Below, in pieces: positions 35,601 through 42,980 of a stretch of DNA of 64,000 bases. A model generated the notes under the pieces. The model ran no database searches. It was not told where the DNA came from and saw only the letters and a list, made by a program, of their open reading frames with translations. The stretch lies in NCBI GenBank assembly GCA_029194665.1, contig JARFXO010000003.1:558001-622000 (forward strand), read 5' to 3'. How positions within the stretch are numbered: position 1 is the stretch's first letter; the number at the start of each line of letters is the position of its first letter. The DNA is from Nitrospira sp. Its GTDB lineage: Bacteria > Nitrospirota > Nitrospiria > Nitrospirales > Nitrospiraceae. A program made the position numbers and the translations under genes.

Positions 35601-35840
35601 AGCGAGTGGAAGAAGGCGGATGGCACGAATGAAGCCGCGTTGACCTGTTTGGAAAACGGAGTGGAAGCCGATCCGTTGGCTGAGCCGCTTTACCCACGTT
35701 TGATCAGATTTCTTTTTGACTTAGATCGCCAGAGCGAGGCTAAAAAGGTCTTGGTTCGCTATCATAAGGCAGTGATTATGGCTGGGAGAGAACCTTCTGT
35801 AGAAATGCAACGCCTTGCCAAGAACCTTTCAGCATCTTAA
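32649..35840 (+). CDS. STAND ATPase (MalT-like) with C-terminal winged helix and BTAD, copy 2
   Basis: A 1063-residue paralogue of the preceding gene, 52 bases downstream on the same strand. Walker A is NAPPGFGKTTLVA (residues about 40-52) and Walker B VVLVFDNYQE (near 125). The helical/TPR centre resembles copy 1 throughout. The winged helix starts near residue 817 (IYTLGRFEIHVDGKPLPPRR) and is followed by a complete BTAD (YEQAIALYRGPFLEADG, then EAALTCLENGVEADPLAEPL, YPRLIRFLFDLDRQSEAKKV). Placing ATPase first and winged helix-BTAD last is the reverse of AfsR/SARP order. It is likely a signal-gated transcription activator; copy 1 may interfere with or co-assemble with it. Confidence 0.87.
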   Translation: MNRHAHLAKLTPPRLPAIVERPRLYRLLDRARRRQTVWINAPPGFGKTTLVAGYLRTHKLRSLWYQLDEGDDDLATFFHYLGLAVQKGTPRLKKPLAHLTPEYLKGLSTFTRRFFEELYRRLRSPVVLVFDNYQEVPVDAALHEMLALGISSVPPGVNILVISRTLPPAAWAQAQARQQMNFIGEESLRLTEQESRSIVRLHKKSQRRKSHESIGKVHDKFQGWVAGLVLQLEQAKTQEIPHVATPQVVFDYLAREVLQKLSLNKQSFLLHTAFLPDMTAATAARLTGEATAGDILEGLYQSRYFTERRMGAGSVYQYHPLFKEFLRSHAKATLPALDVQATQQTAATLLEEAGRIEDAVLLYQEAGETDQIVRMILSKGPELLAQGRAHTLEEWIRQVPTELRDQEPWLLFWLGSCRLPFNPLESEGIFAAAFEHFKALNDTTGMCMAWSGAVSAIQYSWLDIDRLDRWIDLLPEFMPPDVSFPSVEIETQMTFCIFTALMWRRPQRALMNPWIDRAKTLIAKSPDLSKGMALSAVMTHLFVWIGDFASAEKYNDMLGVAAASQAAPPLTRMLFYENHAVLAWNRGDAEVACRVADEALAVSQTTGVHLFDAALLASAIYGSLLQNDLIRAEHYLAQTAPLVANPSHVMHGNWLMCHAWLARLKGDTTRAWDLVQQCSELRWVKGTSAAEAHHIYAAAILLHPRGDPRAHQYLDQVKLIGEQMGSGLLQFMSSLLEAHFALDEGREEAGLAVLREALAIGREKRFSYFPWWIPQMMARLCVRALEADIEVDYVRDLIRKTRLVPDADTSANETWPWPVKIYTLGRFEIHVDGKPLPPRRKAPYRVLTLLKAMIALGGREIPTSRLIDALWPDAEGDVGEETFHKTLQRLRHLVCHEGLIQMKESKVSLNRQHCWVDAMAFQTLLNSTDNSKPRQAEPDVRVQRYEQAIALYRGPFLEADGACGWADRYREGLRQEFVQAVQQLSEWKKADGTNEAALTCLENGVEADPLAEPLYPRLIRFLFDLDRQSEAKKVLVRYHKAVIMAGREPSVEMQRLAKNLSAS
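35166..35314 (+). repeat. 149-bp tract shared with copy 1 of the STAND regulator
   Basis: Partner of 32075-32223, with one mismatch in 149 bases, inside the winged-helix coding region. Confidence 0.85.
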
Positions 35841-36183
35841 TCTGCTCATCCTCTTCAGCTTGCGACCATCCTGTTTGCTGTTGGAAAAAGTGCACCTGAC
35901 TCTGCCCTGGCAGTACTCGCTGTCAAAAAATTGGCGTTCATATCTCATGCCGCGTTCCCTAAAACAAAAAAAGAAGGGCTGGAACGGCAATGTGTCCCCC
36001 TATGTGTCCGAGTTCGCATGGTATGAAGGTGCATCCGTCAGTCAGATGGTCGGCGGAAAAGACACTTAGAGACGAAGCAATGATCCATCGTATGCAACCA
36101 AGGCAAGCTCGGATTGATGCCGGACAGGATCGCGAGGTGCGGCCGGTCAGGCGATCCATCCGCCCGCACACAAGGAGGTCTCT
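35841..36183. other. Intergenic stretch between STAND copy 2 and the DUF3365 gene
   Basis: About 340 bases with no convincing gene. A short frame (about 35947-36069) starting MPRSLKQKKKGWNGN has no ribosome binding site or recognisable similarity. The last 20 bases hold the AAGGAGG site of the next gene. Confidence 0.5.
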
Positions 36184-36777
36184 ATGACACCCTCTAGGAA
36201 ATTGCTGTGGGAAGCCCTAGTGGTATGGGTAGTAGGAGGCGCGACGGTGCTGTGGCCCGCTCGGGCGTTGCCTGAAGCCACATCGATAAACCTCCCGATC
36301 GAGGCGGTGGTCGATTACATCCACGCCGTCATCGAGGCTGACCGCGCGGTGTATACCAAGCATGCCGTCGAACGCATGCAAACGAAAGGGGTCGTTGCGA
36401 CGTCAGAAAAATGGGAAGAAAGGAACACCTTGCCCCTCCCGGCTCAATTCCTGCTGGAATCCGGACGCTACGCCGACAAGCAGGGCCTTGGGATGCAGTA
36501 CCGGCTGATCAGTTTCTGGCCGATCAACAAACGCAATGTGGCGACGAACGCGCTTGAAAGGATCGGGCTCGGCGCCGTCGCGAATCATCCCGATCGTCCC
36601 TACAAGGGCGTTACGAAGGTGGGCGACACCCGGTATTTTGAAGCGGTGTATGCCGATCTGGCCGTCGCTCAGTCTTGTGCCGGTTGCCACAATGCCCATC
36701 CCGACAGTCCGAAGCGGGACTTCAAGCTCAATGACGTCATGGGTGCGATCGTGGTCAGCATTCAGTTGGAGCAGTAG
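36184..36777 (+). CDS. DUF3365 (Tll0287-like) haem-binding protein
   Basis: A 197-residue exported protein with a strong AAGGAGG site. A signal segment (LLWEALVVWVVGGATVLWPA) is followed by a sensor-like helical domain with NTLPLPAQFLLESGRYA and LISFWPINKRNVATNALE, then ADLAVAQSCAGCHNAHPDSP containing one C-x2-C-H c-type haem site. This is the Tll0287-like/DUF3365 domain known from periplasmic haem proteins and from sensor kinases. Here it is free-standing, so it is probably a periplasmic redox or gas sensor or a small electron carrier. It precedes the CHAT locus by 230 bases, but I have no evidence that the two are linked. Confidence 0.85.
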   Translation: MTPSRKLLWEALVVWVVGGATVLWPARALPEATSINLPIEAVVDYIHAVIEADRAVYTKHAVERMQTKGVVATSEKWEERNTLPLPAQFLLESGRYADKQGLGMQYRLISFWPINKRNVATNALERIGLGAVANHPDRPYKGVTKVGDTRYFEAVYADLAVAQSCAGCHNAHPDSPKRDFKLNDVMGAIVVSIQLEQ

Positions 36778-37009
36778 CCGTCCGGCGGCTTCGAGGAGCC
36801 TTGGTGCTGAACTTGTTGACGGGTGCGTTCGTGGTTACGTGAATACGGAGCAGTATTGATGAGGGCATGACCCAAGATAGTGAACGAACGTTGCCCATTG
36901 GTCGGCTGGCCGAAGGATAAACCTGTCGAATGGTTCAACGGCTTGGGTAAGAGGTCTTTAGAGAAGCTGTCGTGCAGATGCTGCCCGGTAACCGTGGATG
37001 GGAGTCACT

Positions 37010-39436
37010 ATGATCCGTAAATTACCACAGCCAAGAATCGACGTTTGGGATTTGCTGAAATCCGTTCGGGTGAATGACCAACCGCACCTCAAGACTTTGC
37101 TTGAGCCTCTCGGCGACACGGCAGCCCAGGCTCGCTACTTCCTACTCGAAGGCGTTGACCTGCAGACGCGCTTTCTCGGTGTCCAGGTTCTTGCGAACAG
37201 CCTGCGTGGCCAAGGAGACATGATCACAAGCGCGGAGGTCGCCGGTGCACTCTTCCGCGCGCTGGAACACGACCTCACATTCGTTCATGGGCAGCAGGCA
37301 GAACGCCACATGGTGAACAACGTGTTGGATCTCCTGAAGTTCGCGCTGTCACATTCTGGCCGTTATCGGGAATTGATCCTCGAGTACCCGCGTTGGCTGG
37401 CCGTGGCGGAGCGCACTCAGATTGATCCGTCTTTCGCCTCCGGTTTGCGCCTAGCACTAGTGGAAGCGCTATTCCACGCCGGAGAGTACGAACGTGCGAT
37501 CGGGATGCTGGAAGAGGCACGTTCTCGTGGGATTGAGTCCAGTCAGATTATCGAGGCGGAGAGACTTGGACGCAAGTTGCAGGATTTCTACGGCCGCGTA
37601 GACGAGGTCAAGCCCAAGTCGCTGACGGTAGACGACATGCAGCGACAAATCTTCGATGCTTTAGGAGCACTTCTCGGTGTGCAAGGTGCCGAGTCGGCTC
37701 GGATGATGCAGGCAGCTGAAGCTCTCGTTCGAGATCAAACAGGGACGCTCGCGGGCAGTGGACATTTGGCGACGCTGATAGGCGCGGCAGTGACGGCGCA
37801 GGGCCTGAGTGTTATCGAAAGGCTTGAGCAGCTCACCTCCGACCTGTGGAGCCAACGCAGCCCCCTGCCAAGCCTCATCCAGTGCATGGACCTTGCCGGA
37901 GAAGTGCTGACTTCTGGGCACGGGCACGACAAAGTAATCCTTCGACGGCTGCTGGCGACTCTCACCGAGATAATCGCCTACTCTGAGGCGCTCGATCAAT
38001 GGGATGACTACGCCACCGCCAAGTGGATGCAGTGCATTGTCTTAAAACGCCTAGAAGACTTTGAGGCCTCTGCTGTAGCGCACCGTGACCTACGACTAAA
38101 CATCGAGGACCGCCGCACTCATATCGAGAATCCTCTGATGAGGGGGCGCCTGGCCGGTTACTTTAACTATCTCTACCGAAGCAACGCAGAGGTGTTATTC
38201 GCACTCAATACCGGACAAGAGGAAGAAATCTTCCACGTCATCGAGAGTGCCAAGTGGAAGATCCTCACTGAGAGTACTCGCGCACATCCCTTCGTCGCGA
38301 CCCGCCAAGACACCTGCACAGATCTGGCGATTCTGGAGGGCAGGACGCTCAACGATCTACGACAAACACTGCCGGCCATAGGAGCGGAAGCCCTGTACAT
38401 TAACTATCTTGCAGACGACGATTGCACTTACGCGGTCACGGTTGGAGGCGACGGGAAGGTTTCGATCAAACGGATCGAGCTTGGCGCAGCGCACCTTACG
38501 GAGGCGGCGCTGGAATTGCAGCGTATCAATGACGGAAATGTCCGTTCATTCCGACCTAAGATCGATCCGAAGCGGCTTGAGGAGAGCCCATATGAACCAG
38601 TGATTCAGGCGCTGTCGCCTTTGGTTGACTGGCTGGAACTGGACGGGATTGGGTTACTCTGCGTCAATCTTCCGCACGAGGTCAGCACAATCCCCGCCCA
38701 CATGCTGCACTGGCATGGGAAGCCGCTGATCGATCGCGTCGGAGTGGTGCATGCGCCCGGCGCGGAATTGCTGAGCGCCGGCGCTCGTGATGCCGCCTTG
38801 TACGGACCGCTTGAAGACGCGAGCATCTTCAGCATTCCGCGTGACGGTCCTCGCAGTGAGGAAGAGGCGACAGCCTTTGCTCGCATCGCTGCGGCGATTG
38901 AACACCGTATTCCTGATCGGATGATAATCGAGGCGCAGCGTATCGATCGACAACTGCTTACCGAGTCAACCCTAACGCATCGGCTCGTACATTTTTCCTC
39001 ACACGGTCATTTTGAACCCACTGCGCCGCTGAAGCGATCCGGTATTTTTATCGCGGATCGCGGAACGCTTCCGTCCGCCAAAGAGCAGCAGCGTTTCCTC
39101 TTTACCGCAGACGATGCAGCGGAGTTAGAAATCGCGGGCTCTCATGTCACGCTCTCCGCCTGCGTGTGCGGTCGCAGCGCACAGATCGCGCCGGGCGAGG
39201 CGCTCGGCATGATCTGGGGACTCTTGCGGGGTCGCGCTCGATCGGTGCTCGGCGCATGCTGGAACGCGAACAGAGAAGCGACCACGGATTTGATGGTGCG
39301 TTTCTACGAGCTTTGGTTGGACGGAATACCCAAGTGGAAAGCATTGCGACAGGCGATATGCGAGCTAAAGGCGGACAGCCGGCGTTCGCACCCGTATTTC
39401 TGGGCTCCCTTCGTGCTCTTTGGTCACTGGAACTAG
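37010..39436 (+). CDS. CHAT-domain caspase-like protease
   Basis: An 808-residue protein. ATG 37010 is preceded by GGGAG at suitable spacing; an ATG 12 bases earlier is in frame. The N-terminal 450 residues are almost wholly helical and TPR-like (ASGLRLALVEALFHAGEYER), a probable sensing or binding platform. The C-terminal 350 residues are a CHAT peptidase of clan CD: LVHFSSHGHFEPT places the catalytic histidine at H665, and VTLSACVCGRS places the nucleophile at C718, followed by GLLRGRARSVLGACWNANRE and HPYFWAPFVLFG. Both catalytic residues are intact. It has no signal peptide, so it acts in the cytoplasm. It is the first gene of a same-strand cassette with a MACPF pore former, which makes a protease-activates-pore role plausible but unproven. 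Confidence 0.88.
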   Translation: MIRKLPQPRIDVWDLLKSVRVNDQPHLKTLLEPLGDTAAQARYFLLEGVDLQTRFLGVQVLANSLRGQGDMITSAEVAGALFRALEHDLTFVHGQQAERHMVNNVLDLLKFALSHSGRYRELILEYPRWLAVAERTQIDPSFASGLRLALVEALFHAGEYERAIGMLEEARSRGIESSQIIEAERLGRKLQDFYGRVDEVKPKSLTVDDMQRQIFDALGALLGVQGAESARMMQAAEALVRDQTGTLAGSGHLATLIGAAVTAQGLSVIERLEQLTSDLWSQRSPLPSLIQCMDLAGEVLTSGHGHDKVILRRLLATLTEIIAYSEALDQWDDYATAKWMQCIVLKRLEDFEASAVAHRDLRLNIEDRRTHIENPLMRGRLAGYFNYLYRSNAEVLFALNTGQEEEIFHVIESAKWKILTESTRAHPFVATRQDTCTDLAILEGRTLNDLRQTLPAIGAEALYINYLADDDCTYAVTVGGDGKVSIKRIELGAAHLTEAALELQRINDGNVRSFRPKIDPKRLEESPYEPVIQALSPLVDWLELDGIGLLCVNLPHEVSTIPAHMLHWHGKPLIDRVGVVHAPGAELLSAGARDAALYGPLEDASIFSIPRDGPRSEEEATAFARIAAAIEHRIPDRMIIEAQRIDRQLLTESTLTHRLVHFSSHGHFEPTAPLKRSGIFIADRGTLPSAKEQQRFLFTADDAAELEIAGSHVTLSACVCGRSAQIAPGEALGMIWGLLRGRARSVLGACWNANREATTDLMVRFYELWLDGIPKWKALRQAICELKADSRRSHPYFWAPFVLFGHWN

Positions 39437-39452
39437 AAAGGAGAATAATAAG

Positions 39453-40016
39453 ATGAAGACAATCCACGAACGTATTGACTCCGTTGATGACAAAGACGCC
39501 CTCTATGTCGTGAATCAGCTCACTTCGAGCATCCTGAGGAAGATGCCAGGCGTCGAGACGGCTGACGACCTACCCCAGGTACTCGACTCGGTGGCACGGG
39601 AGACAGGTACATCGCTGCAGGATCTGCCGACAAATTGGGTCGAGGCGACGGTGGACAGTCAGCAGGCGGGTGAGGTAGCGCGCGAACTGTTACATGCCCT
39701 CGCCACGCCGGGAAATGGGGCCGAGTTTGTCGCTGCAGCACTCGACGAGTTCCCGTCGGAAGATCAGGATCTGGGGCTACTCTCCATACCGATCGCCGCC
39801 GGCTTCTTTTACATCGCCGTGGTCTCCGACCTCGACCTCGATCTGGGCTGGTTCAAGATAAAGAAAAAGGGCCTTCCCGCCGCACGCCAGGTGGAATTGG
39901 GTAAGTCATTGTTGCCGAAGATCTTCGGTGACTGGTTGAAGAACCATGGCGAGGTTGGTTCCATCCAGAAGTCCTCGAATCATAAACAGGTTGTACTTAA
40001 TCGCTCCCAAAATTGA
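39453..40016 (+). CDS. Unrecognised protein of the CHAT-MACPF cassette
   Basis: A 187-residue protein. ATG 39453 has AAAGGAG about nine bases upstream and lies 16 bases after the CHAT stop, so the two genes should share an mRNA. Residues 1-100 are helical and acidic (MKTIHERIDSVDDKDALYVV, DLPQVLDSVARETGTSLQDL, SQQAGEVARELLHALATPGN). Residues about 112-128 form a short hydrophobic segment (LLSIPIAAGFFYIAVVS), then an acidic turn and WFKIKKKGLPAARQVELGKS. I do not recognise the family. It could be an adaptor joining protease and pore former, an inhibitor, or the protease substrate; the sequence does not decide. Confidence 0.7.
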   Translation: MKTIHERIDSVDDKDALYVVNQLTSSILRKMPGVETADDLPQVLDSVARETGTSLQDLPTNWVEATVDSQQAGEVARELLHALATPGNGAEFVAAALDEFPSEDQDLGLLSIPIAAGFFYIAVVSDLDLDLGWFKIKKKGLPAARQVELGKSLLPKIFGDWLKNHGEVGSIQKSSNHKQVVLNRSQN

Positions 40017-40249
40017 AGGAAGACATGTCCGCAATATCCTTTCGGACAAGCCACGATCGTTGGTCTGGGGACAAGGCGAGCCGTCTAACAATTGCAGCGG
40101 TACAGTCCTTACAGGCCCGCCACTGAACTGCGGGACTGTTCGGCCGATTTGTCGTGGAAAGGATGTGAGTAATGCAAGCATTGCTGCATTGTTACGAAAC
40201 TAGAAGCTGAAATTTGCCATACAAATCGCCATTCTGAAAGGAGGCTACT
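40017..40249. other. Spacer between the accessory gene and the MACPF gene
   Basis: 230 bases without a gene. A small stem (CCCGC with GCGGG, 9-base loop, around 40120-40138) is present but has no U-run. The end holds the AAAGGAGG site of the MACPF gene. A separate promoter here cannot be excluded. Confidence 0.45.
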
Positions 40250-41899
40250 ATGCTTAAGCAAAAATTCCATATCAATCAGCCGGACGTGACTTATACGCCA
40301 CGTCCGGGCGTCCCTGTTGCCCGCCAGCCGGTCGCAATTTCTTCTGACATACCAGTAACAGATCTGGATTGGGATGCGACTCGCATTGATGTGTTGCGTC
40401 CCACAGGAACTATCACTCTTGCTCCTGGGATTTCGACAACCGTAAGTCCTCAGGTAGCAGTCGGAAAGGTGGGAAAGCCTATCTTTCGCACCGCCCTTCA
40501 TGCCGGCGCAAGAACGATGATTATAAGCGACACGAGAGGTTTGCAGGACTATCGAGAATTCCCATCACGGTTTGCAGCCCGATACGCAAGCGTTCGCCCT
40601 GTTCCGGGCCTTGAGGTAATCGGCTGCGGCTATAACATCTTTGGTCTATACGCGGAGGCATCGTCGTTGAAGCGCCGTCTATTCGACGTGGACAAGATGC
40701 CGGGCTTAGAGCAGACCCGCATTGGAAATACCTCATACAACCACTGGCCGATTGTTACAGTGCACGGACTCTCGTCATCGAAGAGGCAGACCATCGTTGG
40801 AGAGACGGCAACCAAATACGCCGAAAGCCTCTCCATTTCCACAGGGTTGGAGGCTGGTTTCCTTGGCTTCCACGCTCAGACAGAAATGGATTTCAACACG
40901 TCGACAACCAGAAATATGTACCATGCGTTCACTAACGTGATGGATACCACGCAGGTGTTTGCTTTGCACTTGGAAGATCGCAACGATCTGCGTACCTATC
41001 TGACAGACGAAGCACTGAATGCAATTGACAACCCCGATGGGCAATGGCTGCCGGATCGTCTGTTTGATGAGTTTGGGCTTTACTTCTTGACCGGGGCTGT
41101 CATGGGTGGACGGTTGAACCACTGGAGCTATGTGGACACTTTTTATCTAGCGTCAAATACTGACCTTCGAGCCATGGCTGAAGCGGACTTTCGCGATATC
41201 GTCGGGGGACAGACCGGCGTGCAATCCAGTTCGAGTTTTGCAACATACCAAAAGCATTCGGTATCCGAAACAGCAACCTTGGGCGGTGACCCGACTATAG
41301 GAGGCCGCTCTATCGTCGATCAATCTTCCTACCAGCGCTGGAAGGACTCCATAGCGAACAACCCAGGTTTTCTCGATTTCACCATACCGTCCACCAAGAA
41401 GCCTCTCACACCAATCTGGACTTTGGCAACCGGTACAAGACGCGCTGAACTCGAAGCAAGGGCATCGGAATACGAAAACTATATCACCCGTCAGTTTATG
41501 GGTGAGCATGCCATTGATCCTAGCCGAAAGACCGTTACATACGTGGTCAAGACCTACACGGGGTCCGCAGATGGTGCTGGCACAGACGCTGGAATCTGGG
41601 TCGTCCTGTATGGGGTCGATCGCCTGGGAAATGCCCACGAAACACGTCAACTTAAGCATGACGACTCGCGCGATAACCACAACAAGAATGCAGTCGATTC
41701 CATCGAGTTCGGTGGATTGCTTGATGTGGGAGAGCTAACCAAGATCAAGGTCATCCATGATGGCCGCGGCGAGAGCCGAGGGTCTTCTTGGCAGCTTAAG
41801 AAGATCGAAGTCCTCTGCCCGGAGAATGGAAAGCTATACAAGGCCAATTATAACGGATGGCTTAATAAGAACTCTGGGGTTTTCGACCTGTACTTATAG
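40250..41899 (+). CDS. MACPF pore-forming protein with C-terminal PLAT/LH2 domain
   Basis: A 549-residue protein with a strong AAAGGAGG site. The central part fits a membrane attack complex/perforin domain: residues about 273-287, DEFGLYFLTGAVMGG, correspond to the Y-G-T-H-(Y/F)-x(6)-G-G signature in degenerate form, and the preceding TEMDFNTSTTRNMYHAFTNV and following S/T-rich amphipathic stretches suit the transmembrane hairpins. Residues about 427-549 are a PLAT/LH2 beta sandwich (VTYVVKTYTGSADGAGTDAG, IWVVLYGVDRLGNAHETRQL, FGGLLDVGELTKIKVIHDG), a lipid- or protein-binding module. There is no signal peptide. Family members assemble into pores. Location beside a CHAT protease suggests activation by cleavage, but this is inferred. 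Confidence 0.8.
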   Translation: MLKQKFHINQPDVTYTPRPGVPVARQPVAISSDIPVTDLDWDATRIDVLRPTGTITLAPGISTTVSPQVAVGKVGKPIFRTALHAGARTMIISDTRGLQDYREFPSRFAARYASVRPVPGLEVIGCGYNIFGLYAEASSLKRRLFDVDKMPGLEQTRIGNTSYNHWPIVTVHGLSSSKRQTIVGETATKYAESLSISTGLEAGFLGFHAQTEMDFNTSTTRNMYHAFTNVMDTTQVFALHLEDRNDLRTYLTDEALNAIDNPDGQWLPDRLFDEFGLYFLTGAVMGGRLNHWSYVDTFYLASNTDLRAMAEADFRDIVGGQTGVQSSSSFATYQKHSVSETATLGGDPTIGGRSIVDQSSYQRWKDSIANNPGFLDFTIPSTKKPLTPIWTLATGTRRAELEARASEYENYITRQFMGEHAIDPSRKTVTYVVKTYTGSADGAGTDAGIWVVLYGVDRLGNAHETRQLKHDDSRDNHNKNAVDSIEFGGLLDVGELTKIKVIHDGRGESRGSSWQLKKIEVLCPENGKLYKANYNGWLNKNSGVFDLYL

Positions 41900-41974
41900 T
41901 CGTTGGCTAGGACAAGGATCAGTTAGTTCTGATGGAAATCGGCCTGATTTTTTTATCACGAGGAGGGCCAGCCC

Positions 41975-42340
41975 ATGTATGGAAATGAAGGAGTCTTATC
42001 TGCATTCTTGATGGCAGGTGCGATTTGGAACCTCCTAGCTTTCCTTCTCCCTTTAGCGGTTATGTGCTTCATTTTTTGGATGGTCTGGAAGTCACGAAAG
42101 CAAACGGCCCTGGGACAGCCAATACTCACTGCGGGCATGATGGATCTGCAGCTATTAATGGAGGTGTTGGCTCAATCATCGGGTAATATCTCTTCCGGTC
42201 AGCGCACTCAGTTTATCAACGCTTTTCACCAGGCACAGAACGAGCTGAACCAACTCGATGATCTCCGGCGGCAGCAGTCAGAGTTGAGACTTGGGGACAT
42301 GCGTGCTGAGGCCGCCTCTATGGGACTTTTCCTGGATTAG
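41975..42340 (+). CDS. Small membrane-anchored coiled-coil protein of the CHAT-MACPF cassette
   Basis: A 121-residue protein with a GAGGAGGG site before ATG 41975. One long hydrophobic span at residues about 9-37 (FLMAGAIWNLLAFLLPLAVM, CFIFWMVW) is followed by a basic stop-transfer (KSRKQ), and then a cytoplasmic helical part of about 75 residues, rich in Gln, Leu and charge (INAFHQAQNELNQLDDLRRQ, QSELRLGDMRAEAA), suggesting a coiled coil. I do not recognise the family. Its place after the MACPF gene suggests a membrane partner: an immunity protein, a docking site or a sensor. Confidence 0.65.
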   Translation: MYGNEGVLSAFLMAGAIWNLLAFLLPLAVMCFIFWMVWKSRKQTALGQPILTAGMMDLQLLMEVLAQSSGNISSGQRTQFINAFHQAQNELNQLDDLRRQQSELRLGDMRAEAASMGLFLD

Positions 42341-42980
42341 GACAGTAGGCTCGTTTCGTATGCAATCGATCAAGAGAAATTGGCACGACGATTCTTTGCT
42401 TTCTAGGTTGTACGCCAACGTTTGCCTTGCGGCCATTTGGTGAAATGAGGCTCGCCGCACGTTACGTGAATCTGATGGGATCCACATGTATCGGGTCAGA
42501 TTCTGTCGATTCTATGCAGTCAGTCTAGAGCGGCCAAGCCCGACCGAGTGAGGTCGCACGTAATCACATGATTTCCATGGTGGTTGTGCTGTTCAGAGGA
42601 TCGAGTGTGAATACCAACGACAACACAGGATTTGCTCAGCCTGTACGGCAAGTCCCAGGTCGGGAGAGGCAGAGCAGCCTGATCCAACAGAAACAAACCT
42701 GTATGCGAGTTTGGTCCTAGAGTTTTAGGAGTGTATACCCCAGGGGGGAAGTAGCCCGGATGAATTGCAGTAGACTCTGAACTTTTCACGTGTAGTGTTT
42801 CACTATTCACGTCTATAGTCGGCAGCCTGGGCGAGTTCCTCATGCTCTCGTCTATCGGCTGTCGTGCAGCGCCGGACAGATTCATGGACTTCCTGCCGCA
42901 GGTGCGCTGCGCCGGCTTCATCCACTGTGAGGTCTTTGAGATTTGATTCGCTCATCATACAGCCTATAACCCCTTACCAC
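42341..42980. other. Intergenic stretch after the CHAT-MACPF cassette
   Basis: About 640 bases with no recognised gene. A minus-strand open frame at 42520-42921 has no similarity or start signal that I trust. A 51-codon minus-strand frame at 42803-42958 is listed separately. The stretch marks the right border of the accessory cassette; no repeat or attachment site was identified. Confidence 0.45.
42803..42958 (-). CDS. Possible 51-residue charged protein
   Basis: Starts at ATG 42958 (a second ATG follows directly) and ends at TAG 42803. The sequence MMSESNLKDLTVDEAGAAHL, RQEVHESVRRCTTADRREHE, ELAQAADYRRE is strongly charged and helix-favouring, unlike random translation. There is no clear ribosome binding site and I know no homologue. 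Confidence 0.3.
   Translation of the reverse strand: MMSESNLKDLTVDEAGAAHLRQEVHESVRRCTTADRREHEELAQAADYRRE

Noticed and set aside
35815-36069. 84-codon open frame after STAND copy 2
   Set aside because: Begins inside the preceding gene; no start signal or similarity.
36919-36960. Cold-shock-like words (E-W-F-N-G-L-G-K)
   Set aside because: Only one short motif, with no flanking RNP1/RNP2 motifs; too little to call a csp remnant.
42520-42921. 133-codon minus-strand open frame
   Set aside because: No ribosome binding site, unlikely composition (runs of His, Pro, Ser) and no family resemblance.
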